Source of the DNA: Alkanindiges hydrocarboniclasticus
GTDB lineage: Bacteria; Pseudomonadota; Gammaproteobacteria; Pseudomonadales; Moraxellaceae
Direction of reading: 5' to 3'
NCBI RefSeq assembly: GCF_001982605.1
Contig: NZ_MLCN01000029.1
Span: forward strand, 1 to 64,000
Length of the DNA: 64,000 bases
Each line of letters opens with the position of its first letter. Position 1 is the stretch's first letter. Position numbers and translations under genes: made by a program. The notes beneath the pieces were generated by a model. It made no database searches, was not told the origin of the DNA, and worked only from the letters and a program-made list of their open reading frames with translations. Shown piece after piece: positions 1 to 8,570 of the stretch.

Positions 1-44
1 TGCGGATACTGCGGATACTGCGGATACTGCGGATACTGCGGATA
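1..44 (+). repeat. 9-bp tandem repeat (GCGGATACT), at least four copies, cut by the window edge
   Basis: Four perfect copies of GCGGATACT plus a partial fifth run from the window edge. They lie inside an open reading frame and encode Ala-Asp-Thr repeats. The unit is a multiple of three, so a change in copy number would alter protein length without shifting the frame. The true copy number is unknown because the array continues to the left. Confidence 0.9.
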
Positions 45-358
45 GCCTAGCCACCATAAGCACTAATGCAAGCGGCCTTGCTTCGGCCAGTGCATCGGAA
101 ATTGTGGCCAGTAATGCCAGTCACATCGCCGATAATCCTGCTGAATTCATTGATGAAAAAAATACATCAACGGCTGCTGATGAACCGACAACTGGTGCAG
201 AAGACAACACCCATGCCAGCAAAACGTCTCAGCATGACACCGACCAGCAAATTGTGGACGGTCATGGTGCTGCTAATCCTGCAACCAATACTACCCGCGA
301 TGGTGAACTCACTGAAAAAGTAGCAAGCCCTGAAAATCAGCCAGTCAATAAACCGTAA
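2..358 (+). CDS. C-terminal fragment of an unidentified acidic, low-complexity protein
   Basis: The frame is open to the left edge and ends at a TAA at 356-358, so this is the last ~118 residues of a longer protein. It begins with Ala-Asp-Thr repeats and continues as a hydrophilic stretch rich in Ala, Ser, Asp, Glu, Thr and Asn, with no hydrophobic segment and no recognisable domain. Such tails are usually disordered linkers or surface tails. I cannot name the protein: the informative part is outside the window. A hairpin terminator follows at 404. An overlapping frame at 66-323 has no composition or context support and is a shadow. Confidence 0.6.
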   Translation, partial: ADTADTADTADTADSLATISTNASGLASASASEIVASNASHIADNPAEFIDEKNTSTAADEPTTGAEDNTHASKTSQHDTDQQIVDGHGAANPATNTTRDGELTEKVASPENQPVNKP

Positions 359-403
359 TTCAAGCTGCTTGTATTACTTTGATGACAACATAGCCCAGTG
401 AAC

Positions 404-439
404 AAACCGGCAGGACTATCGCCTGTCGGTTTTTCTTTT
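404..439 (+). terminator. Rho-independent terminator after the edge gene
   Basis: Inverted repeat AAACCGGCAGG / CCTGTCGGTTT (one G-T pair), loop of 7, then a T-rich run TTTTTCTTTT. It lies between the stop at 358 and the convergent flavoprotein gene that ends at 453. Confidence 0.75.
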
Positions 440-452
440 ACGACCATGTAGG

Positions 453-1724
453 TTATTGCTGGGCCAGCCAGTGCATAACGCCCTGAGCGGCCTGACGCCC
501 GGTTGCAAAACAGGCTGTGAGCAAATAGCCGCCAGTTGGCGCATCCCAGTCCAGCATTTCGCCACAGCAAAAAACACCTGTTTTGCGCCTTAGCATTAAC
601 TGATCGTCCAGCGCTGCAAGACTAACCCCGCCTGCGGTACTGATGGCTTCATCAATAGGCCGAAAACCTTGTACCTGAATGGGCAGGCATTTTGCCATAG
701 CAGCGACCTGCTGCGGATTTTGCCAGTCAGCCTTAGGCAATGTTTCGCGCAACAAGGCAGCCTTGGCCTGATCCAGACCGGCTTTACGCCAGATATTATT
801 CAGCGACTGCTTGGCCATTGGTTTTAATTTTTGTGCCAGCAGGGTCTGGCTTACATCCGGCAACAAGTCCAGATAAATAATCGCCGGCTGTAACTGTTCA
901 AGCTGTTGGCGTAGTTCACGGCCAAGCCGGTATATCAGGCCACCTTCCAGTCCATAGTGGCTAATCACTGCCTCACCCTGATAAACCCCGCCATCAGCAT
1001 TAGTATCTGGTGTTACCCAAGCTTTGATGCGCTTTAGGGGTTGCCCGGCCAGTGGCTGCATAAAGTCCGACCAATTGACCTGCACGCCTACATTGGAGGG
1101 CTGCAAGGGCACAATGTCCACGTCCTGAGCCTGCAATACAGGAATCCAGGCCGCATCGCTGCCCAGCCTTGCCCAGCTACCGCCGCCCGTTGCCAGAATT
1201 ACGGCTTTGGCCTCAACAGTGATCACTTGCTCCTGATGCAAAAATTCCAGTTGCTGACCTTGCCAGCCTGTCCAGCAATGTCGGTAAAAAAACTGCACTC
1301 CCATTGCTTTTAAGCGATTTAGCCAGGCCCGCAATAAGGGTGCAGCTTTCATTTCCACCGGAAAAATCCGCCCGGAACTGCCCACATACGACTCAATGCC
1401 AAGGCCCTGCATCCAGTCCTGAATCCAGCGGGCGTCACATTGCACCAGCATGGGCTTTAACCATTCGGGCTGGTCATAGCGCTGCACAAACTGCTCAAAG
1501 GCTTCATTGTGGCTAATGTTAAGTCCGGTTTTTCCTGCCATTAAAAATTTGCGCGCGGCCGAGGGCTTTTGCTCATACACCTGCACCATATGGCCCGCCT
1601 GTGCCAGCACTTCTGCTGCCATCAGTCCGGCTGGCCCGGCACCTACAATCACTATCGGTAAATTGCTTAATGAGCGGGTATTTTCAGGCCTATTAATAGC
1701 GTGCCACAGGGCTGATGTAGTCAT
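453..1724 (-). CDS. FAD-dependent oxidoreductase of the HI0933/YhiN (TIGR03862) flavoprotein family
   Basis: 423 residues from the ATG at 1724. The frame extends to a TTG at 1733, but the ATG overlaps the upstream stop as ATGA, a usual coupling arrangement. A dinucleotide-binding motif (VGAGPAG) sits near residue 30, followed by the family's GKTGLNISH segment. A second glycine-rich FAD contact (ATGGGSW) lies mid-protein, and a C-terminal CGEMLDWDAPTGGY segment is typical of the family. The family is abundant but its substrate is unsettled; some members were labelled aminoacetone oxidase-like. The gene overlaps the TrmB-like methyltransferase by 4 bp, so the two are probably translationally coupled. 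Confidence 0.85.
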   Translation of the reverse strand: MTTSALWHAINRPENTRSLSNLPIVIVGAGPAGLMAAEVLAQAGHMVQVYEQKPSAARKFLMAGKTGLNISHNEAFEQFVQRYDQPEWLKPMLVQCDARWIQDWMQGLGIESYVGSSGRIFPVEMKAAPLLRAWLNRLKAMGVQFFYRHCWTGWQGQQLEFLHQEQVITVEAKAVILATGGGSWARLGSDAAWIPVLQAQDVDIVPLQPSNVGVQVNWSDFMQPLAGQPLKRIKAWVTPDTNADGGVYQGEAVISHYGLEGGLIYRLGRELRQQLEQLQPAIIYLDLLPDVSQTLLAQKLKPMAKQSLNNIWRKAGLDQAKAALLRETLPKADWQNPQQVAAMAKCLPIQVQGFRPIDEAISTAGGVSLAALDDQLMLRRKTGVFCCGEMLDWDAPTGGYLLTACFATGRQAAQGVMHWLAQQ

Positions 1725-2332
1725 TTTACCCAATCATCAAAACGGGTTTGATACTGGGCAGGCTTGGTAATAATCAGCTCCTCACACGGTTCGCCGCGTG
1801 CCAGATATTTCACCTCAAAATGGGTACGTGCCGATTCAGCTGCAATCGCCTGCCGCACAAATGGCAGCTTCCAGACCTGTTCAAGCTGGCTGGCAGCTTC
1901 ATCCAGATAGGCTGGAATATTGCTGGCCAGTGTAATGCGGGCATTGTCCTGCAAACGCGACAGCAGGAACTCAAAAAATGGCATGTTCAGCCAGCGCTGC
2001 GCCGGATTTTTTGGTTCCGGATTGGGATACAGCAAAAATAACTGCTCAACCGTTTTTGGCAACACGGCATGCACCACCCAAGGAATGGCATCGGCATGCA
2101 CCGGATATAAATTTTCCAGTTGATGGTCCTGCTGACGTGCTACAAATACCTTGAATTTTGCACTGGTACGCTCAATGGCCACCAGTGTTTTGTCGGGATT
2201 CTGCTCGGCAAACAAAATTGCATGCCGCCCCATGCCTGCACCAATTTCCAGACAAATGGCTCGCTCAAACTGCGGAACCACAAAATTGCGCGGCGCTTGC
2301 AGGTACTGGGGCTGAAATAAACGCGCAGACAT
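1721..2332 (-). CDS. TrmB-like SAM-dependent methyltransferase, divergent
   Basis: About 203 residues. ATG at 2332 is chosen over the TTG at 2338 because AGGGG lies about 8 nt upstream of it. The SAM-binding motif LEIGAGMGRHA and the acidic end of strand 2 (VAIER) match tRNA (guanine-46-N7) methyltransferase. The RNA-binding and catalytic block is altered: the usual DPWPKxRHxKRR reads NPEPKNPAQRW, the TDW segment reads SNIPAY, and TKFE reads THFE. Either it is a TrmB that tolerates these changes or a paralogue with another substrate. It overlaps the following flavoprotein gene by 4 bp. Confidence 0.7.
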   Translation of the reverse strand: MSARLFQPQYLQAPRNFVVPQFERAICLEIGAGMGRHAILFAEQNPDKTLVAIERTSAKFKVFVARQQDHQLENLYPVHADAIPWVVHAVLPKTVEQLFLLYPNPEPKNPAQRWLNMPFFEFLLSRLQDNARITLASNIPAYLDEAASQLEQVWKLPFVRQAIAAESARTHFEVKYLARGEPCEELIITKPAQYQTRFDDWVK

Positions 2333-2580
2333 GGCCAATCCCCTAAAACGGTTTACGGTTAAAACTAACTATTGATACGCGTAACATCATACTCATGCGG
2401 TGGCTGTAAAGAGTGTATTACAAGCAGTATAAAAATGCCCTGAGCTTACCGGATAAGCGCATTTGGCATAGTCTAGCAAGAGTTTCACCAGTTTGCTGAG
2501 ATTGTACAGAACTCCACATTGCAAAAAAATCTCAAGCTTTTACACTAAACCATTTCCTGAATGCAAAACCTGTTAATGCC

Positions 2581-2778
2581 ATGTCCAAACCTGTTACCTT
2601 CCCCTGCCCGCACTGCAAAAAGCCATCACTATGGCATGATAATCCATCGCGTCCGTTTTGCTCAGAACGCTGCAAGCTGATTGATCTGGGCGCATGGGCC
2701 AATGAAGACTACAAGATTGCCAGCCCAACCGCGCCTGAGCTAACCGAGCATCAGTCTGAAGATGACCTGAATGACTAA
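2581..2778 (+). CDS. yacG: DNA gyrase inhibitor YacG
   Basis: 65 residues, the usual size. Two zinc-binding pairs are visible: CPHC near residue 9 and CSERC near residue 27, followed by the conserved [12 protein letters not shown]. The tail is acidic. In the family the zinc-finger protein binds GyrB and inhibits DNA gyrase. In many gammaproteobacteria it follows coaE; here it stands alone between the methyltransferase and a lipoprotein gene. Confidence 0.93.
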   Translation: MSKPVTFPCPHCKKPSLWHDNPSRPFCSERCKLIDLGAWANEDYKIASPTAPELTEHQSEDDLND

Positions 2779-2830
2779 ATTGAGCCTAAAAATACAGCTT
2801 CCCTTGATGGCTAAGCCTGTAAGTTTCATT

Positions 2831-2866
2831 CTGGCAGGATGGTTTGAACTGGCAGGATGGTTTGAA
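2831..2866 (+). repeat. 18-bp perfect tandem duplication downstream of yacG
   Basis: CTGGCAGGATGGTTTGAA occurs twice back to back (2831-2848 and 2849-2866) in the intergenic space. It looks like a recent slippage duplication and is non-coding. Confidence 0.9.
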
Positions 2867-2872
2867 GGCTGC

Positions 2873-2907
2873 AAATAAAAAACTCCCATCATGATTAACG
2901 GGAGTTT
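2873..2907 (-). terminator. Rho-independent terminator of the DUF4377 lipoprotein gene
   Basis: Stem AAACTCCC / GGGAGTTT with a 12-nt loop. On the minus strand it is followed by TTTTTATTT. It lies about 60 bp after the lipoprotein stop. Confidence 0.75.
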
Positions 2908-2964
2908 CAGGGTTACTATTTTGTGCAGTGTTTTGTTGTTATCAGTATAGCCAGCAATGATTCA

Positions 2965-3387
2965 TTAATTGGCCAATGGGGCTACCGCTTTGGAAATAAT
3001 CTGGTTAAGAACCCATTTGGTTTCCAGCTGGCCTGATGCTGGGTTTTGCATAACATCCTGTCTCACATCCAGAATATAGGAGTAGCCCGGTTCAAAGTTA
3101 AAGCCTTCAATACTGGTTTTTAGTGGATTAAAGTTGCTTTCGTAACGGTTGCGGTATTGCAGGCATTCAATCTGGCCCCCGTTGATGCTGTCACACAGTG
3201 CCTTGCGTGGTGAAATTTCGATCAGGAAGCTGGAAATAGGTTTTACCTTAACTGCCTTAATCTCGCCGTTCTTGACCACAGGTGCTTTGGTGTCCATATT
3301 GTGGTTGGTCTGGCAGGCCGTTAGGGCCACAGTGCCTGATGCGATGGCAGCCAACGCCAGTTTTTTTAGCAGCATGTGTTTCATCAT
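2965..3387 (-). CDS. DUF4377-type lipoprotein
   Basis: 140 residues. A basic N-terminus, a hydrophobic stretch and the lipobox LTAC (Cys25) mark an exported lipoprotein. The C-terminal half, with GFNFEPGYSYILDV and QNPASGQLETKWVL, resembles DUF4377. In that family this domain often occurs with HslJ-like META domains in envelope proteins; its function is unknown. Two consecutive ATGs (3387, 3384) follow a GGAG; either could start. The gene stands alone with its own terminator. Confidence 0.7.
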   Translation of the reverse strand: MMKHMLLKKLALAAIASGTVALTACQTNHNMDTKAPVVKNGEIKAVKVKPISSFLIEISPRKALCDSINGGQIECLQYRNRYESNFNPLKTSIEGFNFEPGYSYILDVRQDVMQNPASGQLETKWVLNQIISKAVAPLAN

Positions 3388-3527
3388 TCATTACTCCAGT
3401 TTAAAATTTTAAAAATTTTGTAATAAGCCTAGAGTAAAGGTTTTTCGATGAATTACCAGTAACTTACACAATTTAGAAAAATACTGTGTCTGTAAGAAAA
3501 TATTTTATGACAAAAAGTTACATGCTT

Positions 3528-4172
3528 TTATCCTGCGCGCCCTGCCAGAAATGGATTGGTTCGTTTTTCCTGCCCGATGGTTCCCATAGGGCCATGTCCA
3601 GCAATAAAACGTGTGTTATCCGGCAGGCTAAACAGCTCACGCTGAATGGATTCAATCAACTGCGCATGGTTGCCGCGCGGAAAATCAGTACGTCCAATCG
3701 AACCGGCAAACAGCACATCGCCTGTCCACACCAGATTTAAATCCCTGCTGTACAGCACCACGTGGCCCGGGGTATGACCCGGCGTAAACCGCACCTCAAC
3801 CGGATACTGGCCCAGATACAGGGTTTCATTGCCGTTTAGCCACTGATTAACCACCACCGGCTGCGGCACTGGAAAGCCAAACATTTTTGATTGCTGCTCC
3901 AGTGCATCCAGCCAGAAGGCATCTTCGGCATGCGGGCCAATTACTGGCACCTGATAACATTGTGCCAGTTCCCCCACCGCACCGGCATGATCCAGATGCC
4001 CATGCGTCAGCCATAGCGCAACCAGCTTGACTTGCAACTGCTCAATAGCCTGCTTGAGCCGGGCCACATCACCACCCGCGTCAATCAGCACCGCCTCACG
4101 GCTTTCATCGTCCCACAGCAAGGTACAATTTTGCGCAAAAGGGGTAACGGTCAGGATTTGGTAATGCAACAT
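3528..4172 (-). CDS. gloC: Metallo-beta-lactamase fold hydrolase, glyoxalase II-like (YcbL/GloC type)
   Basis: 214 residues, the size of the short glyoxalase II subfamily that lacks the long C-terminal HAGH domain. The metal ligands are all visible: THGHLDH near residue 56, the histidine in FTPGHTPGH near 131, the aspartate in TGDVLFAGSIGR, and the terminal GHGP. The family hydrolyses S-D-lactoylglutathione, the last step of methylglyoxal detoxification. ATG at 4172 follows an AGAGA. hemH ends 72 bp upstream in the same direction, so the two may be co-transcribed. Confidence 0.85.
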   Translation of the reverse strand: MLHYQILTVTPFAQNCTLLWDDESREAVLIDAGGDVARLKQAIEQLQVKLVALWLTHGHLDHAGAVGELAQCYQVPVIGPHAEDAFWLDALEQQSKMFGFPVPQPVVVNQWLNGNETLYLGQYPVEVRFTPGHTPGHVVLYSRDLNLVWTGDVLFAGSIGRTDFPRGNHAQLIESIQRELFSLPDNTRFIAGHGPMGTIGQEKRTNPFLAGRAG

Positions 4173-4244
4173 GATGTATCTCTATAGGCAACGATGATAT
4201 AAGCAGCGGTAATATAGCCAGCAGGTTGATTTAGATTCAACTGG

Positions 4245-5333
4245 TCAGGCCAGATTGGAAGGCTGTGTAGCCGCCACAATACCTGAACTCAGGAACCCAT
4301 CAATAAATGGGGTGGTTAACGCTTCAATCAAGTCGAGATGCAGCGGCTGATCATTTAGCGCCGGAATGTAGTTGTATACCTTGCCCCCGGCCGCAAGGAA
4401 TATATGCTGGTTTTCCAGTGAGAGCTCCTCAAGGGTTTCGAGGCAATCGGCCGAAAATGCCGGGCTCATCACCTGTACATGTTGAACGCCCTGCGCAGCC
4501 CACTGCTGCAACAAGTCACTGGTATATGGCTTAACCCACTCCTGTTTGCCAAAGCGTGACTGAAAGCTAATTGCCCACTGTTCATCCTGCAAGCCCAATG
4601 CCTGTGCTACCAGTCTGGCCGTGGCATGGCAGCGCTCTGGATAGGGATCACCCTTGTCAGCATACGGCTGTGGAATACCATGAAAAGACATCAGCAGTTT
4701 GTCAGGCTGGCCATGTTGTTGCTGGTAATCCCGTACACTTTGCGCCAGTGCCTTGATCAGTAGTGAATGCTGGTAATAATCCTTGATCATGCAAATGGAC
4801 AACATATTACGCTGGCGCGACGTCCATTGGTTGACCGCATCAATGGCAGCGCCTGTGGACGTGGCCGAATACTGTGGATACAGCGGCAGCACAATGACAT
4901 GCTCAATGCCATCATGTTTAATCTGGTCCAGTGCGCCTGCTGTACTGGGCGTCCCATAACTCATGGCAGGAAGCACCCGGATATCGGCATGGGTATAGCG
5001 TTGTTGCAGGCGGGTTTGCAGTAAATCTACCTGTCGTTGCAGGATGAGCCGCATGGGGGAATCGCCGTCTTGCCAGATGCTGGCATAAGCTTTGGCCACC
5101 CGCCTGGGCCGAAATGGCAGGACAAACAGGTTAAGAATTATGGCCCACAGCAGTCGGGGAATTTCGATGACGCGCTGATCCGACAAAAACTGCTTTAAAA
5201 ACTTGCGGACTGCCGCAGGTGTGGGCGCATCCGGTGTCCCCAGATTCATCAAAACAACGGCCAGACGTGGTTTGGATACCGTAGTGCCGGGTAAAGCAGA
5301 GGTCGATACAGCAGGCTTGGCAGAAACAGGCAT
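4245..5333 (-). CDS. hemH: Ferrochelatase
   Basis: 362 residues, normal for a proteobacterial ferrochelatase after a ~25-residue Ser/Thr-rich leader. [19 protein letters not shown] at the start of the core, the active-site histidine in [16 protein letters not shown], and the glutamate in [10 protein letters not shown] are all present. It inserts Fe(II) into protoporphyrin IX, the last step of haem synthesis, at the inner face of the inner membrane. No other haem synthesis gene lies nearby. Confidence 0.95.
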   Translation of the reverse strand: MPVSAKPAVSTSALPGTTVSKPRLAVVLMNLGTPDAPTPAAVRKFLKQFLSDQRVIEIPRLLWAIILNLFVLPFRPRRVAKAYASIWQDGDSPMRLILQRQVDLLQTRLQQRYTHADIRVLPAMSYGTPSTAGALDQIKHDGIEHVIVLPLYPQYSATSTGAAIDAVNQWTSRQRNMLSICMIKDYYQHSLLIKALAQSVRDYQQQHGQPDKLLMSFHGIPQPYADKGDPYPERCHATARLVAQALGLQDEQWAISFQSRFGKQEWVKPYTSDLLQQWAAQGVQHVQVMSPAFSADCLETLEELSLENQHIFLAAGGKVYNYIPALNDQPLHLDLIEALTTPFIDGFLSSGIVAATQPSNLA

Positions 5334-5461
5334 GGACAGTAGGCAATGACAGGAATAATTATTCTAAACTTAGCAAGGCTGGCCCAAAATTACAAAACCT
5401 TTAGCGGCATTTATACAATAGCAATTTAAGGATAAAACGATGAATGAGTGATAAAACACAG

Positions 5462-6466
5462 TTAAATGGCTTTTTTGCCCTGATTAATGGTCATTAAGGT
5501 TTTTTCGGCCTGTGGCGTAAGCTCCCATAACAGGCGCTGGCGGTTATCGCGGCCGGTGGGCACAATCCAGTTATTGTGTTTAAGCTGCATTTTAATGGTA
5601 TGCAAGGCCCGGATATTAATCTGGCTGCGTGCTGTGGCATGTGCGCGTGGCATAACTTCACGTACATCACCCAGCGAAGTCTGGTTTAAAAATTCATTAA
5701 TGACGCGGGAAAAATTTTCTTCTGGTGCAGCCGGGCTAAAACCGGGTCCCAGCACCGCAAGTATTTCACCCCACTTCATTTTACGCTGTGGACGCAGTTC
5801 CTTAAAGTTACCATCCTGATAGGCATGGACTTTATAGTCAAAGGCAAACAGCTCGTCAGGATTAACCCGTGGAATCTGGATGGCTTCCTCACGAAACACA
5901 TTACTTTTAAGCTCCAGCTGGGCAATTTTCTGGCGTAACTGGTCAACTTCTTCTTGTAGCTTCTGGGTGTTTTGCGGACGAATCCAGCCTGCCGAAGGAT
6001 GACGTTCAATCATTTGTGGCATGGCATGGCGCACGGCCATTTCCAGATCACGCATGTTGCGATAGCTTACCACCACATCGCGCTCACGCTGGAGCTGCTG
6101 GCGAAAATCGCTAAACTTGGATTTGCCTTCACCGGTTTTTTCCTGCAATTCCGGCGCACGGCTGTCGGGTGCTTCATGCATGAGCACCAGAATCGGCTTT
6201 TGCTTGGTTACTGCATAAATGTATTCAAGGTGCATATAGCTAACGCCAGACGCAGACAAGTCGCCGTAGCAACCGCCCAGCAGCAGCACAAAGTAATCAC
6301 AGTCATCAATCTGGCGACGGGCAAATGCCGTGGTAAGCGGTGTACGCTGTTCCAGACCCCAAGAAAAAAACCCCTGACTGACAAGCGCCTGTGACAATAC
6401 AACGCGTTCAGCTTGCATATCTACACCTGAGGTGCAGATAAAAACATGATAGCGTTTGTCAATCAT
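5462..6466 (-). CDS. DUF4062-domain protein with coiled coil and C-terminal helical domain
   Basis: 334 residues. The N-terminal ~95 residues show the DUF4062 pattern: VFICTSGVDMQAER, then IDDCDYFVLLLGGCYG, SYMHLEYIYA and KPILVLMHE. This is a Rossmann-like fold often found on NTPases and immune-type proteins. Residues ~165-195 are a heptad-like coiled coil. The last ~100 residues are predicted helical, possibly a winged helix (QLKHNNWIVPTGRDNRQRLLWELTP). No NTPase or nuclease motif is visible. It is a single gene between hemH and murI. A sensing or nucleotide-binding role is inference only. Confidence 0.75.
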   Translation of the reverse strand: MIDKRYHVFICTSGVDMQAERVVLSQALVSQGFFSWGLEQRTPLTTAFARRQIDDCDYFVLLLGGCYGDLSASGVSYMHLEYIYAVTKQKPILVLMHEAPDSRAPELQEKTGEGKSKFSDFRQQLQRERDVVVSYRNMRDLEMAVRHAMPQMIERHPSAGWIRPQNTQKLQEEVDQLRQKIAQLELKSNVFREEAIQIPRVNPDELFAFDYKVHAYQDGNFKELRPQRKMKWGEILAVLGPGFSPAAPEENFSRVINEFLNQTSLGDVREVMPRAHATARSQINIRALHTIKMQLKHNNWIVPTGRDNRQRLLWELTPQAEKTLMTINQGKKAI

Positions 6467-6627
6467 AACGACATCCTTGCTAAATCACCCATCAATGCAC
6501 ACAGAGTCAGCATGTGATATTCATCACATTATACTGCAAGTTCATTGCAAAAATGGTCACTTTTATCCCAATAGTGGTATTTACAAGCATTTTACGCTTA
6601 CGTCCTCATCGCTGGGCAGTCTACCGC

Positions 6628-7566
6628 TCAATTCTGCGCGACGCAACTGGCGGATATTGATTCAATATCCGCCTGCTGTACCGAAATTAAAGCAGGTGAA
6701 AACGATTTTATTAAACTGTTAAGTACCGGCTGTGCTGTATTCGCATTTCCGGTAACAAAGCATTGTAGCTTAACTACTGGTTGCTTTGCACTTTCAATTT
6801 CAGTACTCAGGGTATGACCCGGATAATTGAGTGCCTGCGCGGCAAGTACCCGTCCCGTTTGCCGTGCTACTGCCAGCCCCGAATCCACCAAAACAAACTG
6901 CTCGCCAAATACCGCACGGATACTGTGTTTTAAAAAGGGATAGTGGGTACATCCCAGCACCAGATGATCTGCCCCGGCCTGCTGTAACGGACGCAAAATC
7001 CTTTCCAGCTCCTGCTGGCAGGCATTGCTGTCCTGCTGGCCCTGCTCGACAAAAGGCACCAGCGCCGGACTTACTGCTGTCAGCACCTGTACCTGTGCTG
7101 GTACGGCCACCTGAGCAATCACATCCTTAAGCAAATTACCACGCAAAGTTCCCGGCGTTGCCAGCACACCCACAACCTTTGAACGGGATTTTAACACGGC
7201 AGGCTTGACCGCTGGCACCAGCCCAATAATGGGAAACCCCGGCCCATAGTGTTCACGCAAGGGTGTCAGGCTAAAAGCAGAAGCGGTATTGCAGGCTATG
7301 ACTACAGCCTTGCAGCCTTGTGCATGCAGCCAGTGCACAGCCTGCGTGGTGAGCTGGCAAATTTCATCATCACTGCGCTCACCATAGGGGACATGCTTGG
7401 TGTCTGCCAGATAAATAATGGCTTCGTGCGGCAAATAAGCCTGCAATTCCTGCACAATGGACAAGCCACCCATGCCAGAGTCAAACACTCCAATCGGGGC
7501 AAAGACATGCTGTGCCTGACTGGCAGCTAATGCAGGAGACAAAAAATCGGTAAGCGTAGACTTCAT
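6628..7566 (-). CDS. murI: Glutamate racemase
   Basis: 312 residues from the ATG at 7566. The frame continues upstream only to a TTG at 7635 and that extension is not family-like. GVFDSGMGGLSIV marks the start of the core. The two catalytic cysteines are in VIACNTASA and LGCTHYPFL. The enzyme supplies D-glutamate for peptidoglycan. The protein carries a ~20-residue leader and a ~40-residue C-terminal extension compared with the usual 260-290 residues. It stands alone on the minus strand, ~90 bp after the DUF1285 gene start region. Confidence 0.93.
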   Translation of the reverse strand: MKSTLTDFLSPALAASQAQHVFAPIGVFDSGMGGLSIVQELQAYLPHEAIIYLADTKHVPYGERSDDEICQLTTQAVHWLHAQGCKAVVIACNTASAFSLTPLREHYGPGFPIIGLVPAVKPAVLKSRSKVVGVLATPGTLRGNLLKDVIAQVAVPAQVQVLTAVSPALVPFVEQGQQDSNACQQELERILRPLQQAGADHLVLGCTHYPFLKHSIRAVFGEQFVLVDSGLAVARQTGRVLAAQALNYPGHTLSTEIESAKQPVVKLQCFVTGNANTAQPVLNSLIKSFSPALISVQQADIESISASCVAQN

Positions 7567-7721
7567 AGGCGCAGCATTTGCACGTGAGCGGGACTGGACA
7601 CAAGCCAGCAATTTATAAAATATTTTCTCTGGCAAACAGTGGGATGCCTTGACTGCTTTTTTAATCTTTGATTAAAGCTGTACCAAAGCCGCGTCAAACA
7701 TCACACAATTAACCAGTTGCG

Positions 7722-8369
7722 CTATTCTGCCAGCGCCTCACTATTTAAGCAAAACTCAAAATCACCACTGCTGAATTTTACAACGGTTTGTCCATCCTGC
7801 TCCAGAAATTCACCTTCATTCAGCAAATGGTAAAATGCATTGCGATGGATCAGCGCGTCCAGATTCCAGCGTACATTGATATAAGGCCGGATTTCACCCG
7901 CATAACTACGCAAAAACACCGGATGCTGGGCATCAATGACAATGACGTCATCAGTCTGGGTGATACAGGTTAAATATTGCTTGCCATCGGTACACACTGT
8001 TTCAATGCGGGTCACCAGCAAAGGTGCGTCTTCCACTTCAATAAGCAACTTTTCAACCGGGGTTTTTAAGTAATACTGGCCGTCGTCCTCGCACCATAGT
8101 ACTGTTGAAAACAGCCGGACAAGCCGTTCCCGATTAATTTTTGAGCCTTCATGCCACCATTCGCCATTGGCCTTGACTGTCAAGTTCATACTTCCGCATA
8201 CCTGCGGGTTCCAGCGCTCCAGTGGCGGGATCGCCCGCTTGGAGTGGCCATCATAATCCTGAAGTAAAGCCGCGATTTTGCTAAGGCTGGCACCGGGTGA
8301 AACCGCTTCGGACTGTGGGGTTAATGACTGGCTTTCTGACTGATTTTTGGGTAGGTTTGCTTCATTCAT
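7722..8369 (-). CDS. DUF1285-family protein
   Basis: 215 residues. After a ~50-residue polar leader the conserved core begins with PPLERWNPQVCGSMN, then GEWWHEGSKINRERLVRLFSTVL (written here only in part: GEWWHEG, LVRLFSTVL), YYLKTPVEK and EVEDAPLLV, which is the DUF1285 signature. The function of the family is not established; it is soluble and common in Alpha- and Gammaproteobacteria. It is divergent from ETF-QO. Confidence 0.8.
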   Translation of the reverse strand: MNEANLPKNQSESQSLTPQSEAVSPGASLSKIAALLQDYDGHSKRAIPPLERWNPQVCGSMNLTVKANGEWWHEGSKINRERLVRLFSTVLWCEDDGQYYLKTPVEKLLIEVEDAPLLVTRIETVCTDGKQYLTCITQTDDVIVIDAQHPVFLRSYAGEIRPYINVRWNLDALIHRNAFYHLLNEGEFLEQDGQTVVKFSSGDFEFCLNSEALAE

Positions 8370-8570
8370 TGTCTAATATGTCCAAGTTGACACCAAATAA
8401 TCAACGTATTGCCAATTGGCTTAAACCTGTGAATAACTTTATACTATAGGATAATGCTTAAGACACACCTTTTTTGTGTCTCACTGTACTCATGGCAGCA
8501 CCGGACAATGCCTGGCGAATTGCCTTGAAGCATCTTACGGTTGCCACCCTTATCATATGAGGAGTCCTTC

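Noticed and set aside
66-323. 85-residue frame overlapping the edge gene
   Set aside because: It lies in another frame of a coding stretch that is open from the window edge; the frame with Ala-Asp-Thr repeats ends cleanly before a terminator, so this one is a shadow.
2435-2469. Nested hairpin (ATGCC/GGCAT around GCTTA/TAAGC) upstream of yacG as a riboswitch
   Set aside because: Stems are only 5 bp each and no known riboswitch core is visible; too weak to call.
8411-8420. 10-bp palindrome GCCAATTGGC between DUF1285 and ETF-QO
   Set aside because: Short, no flanking symmetry, no matching copy elsewhere noticed; expected by chance in a 64-kb window.
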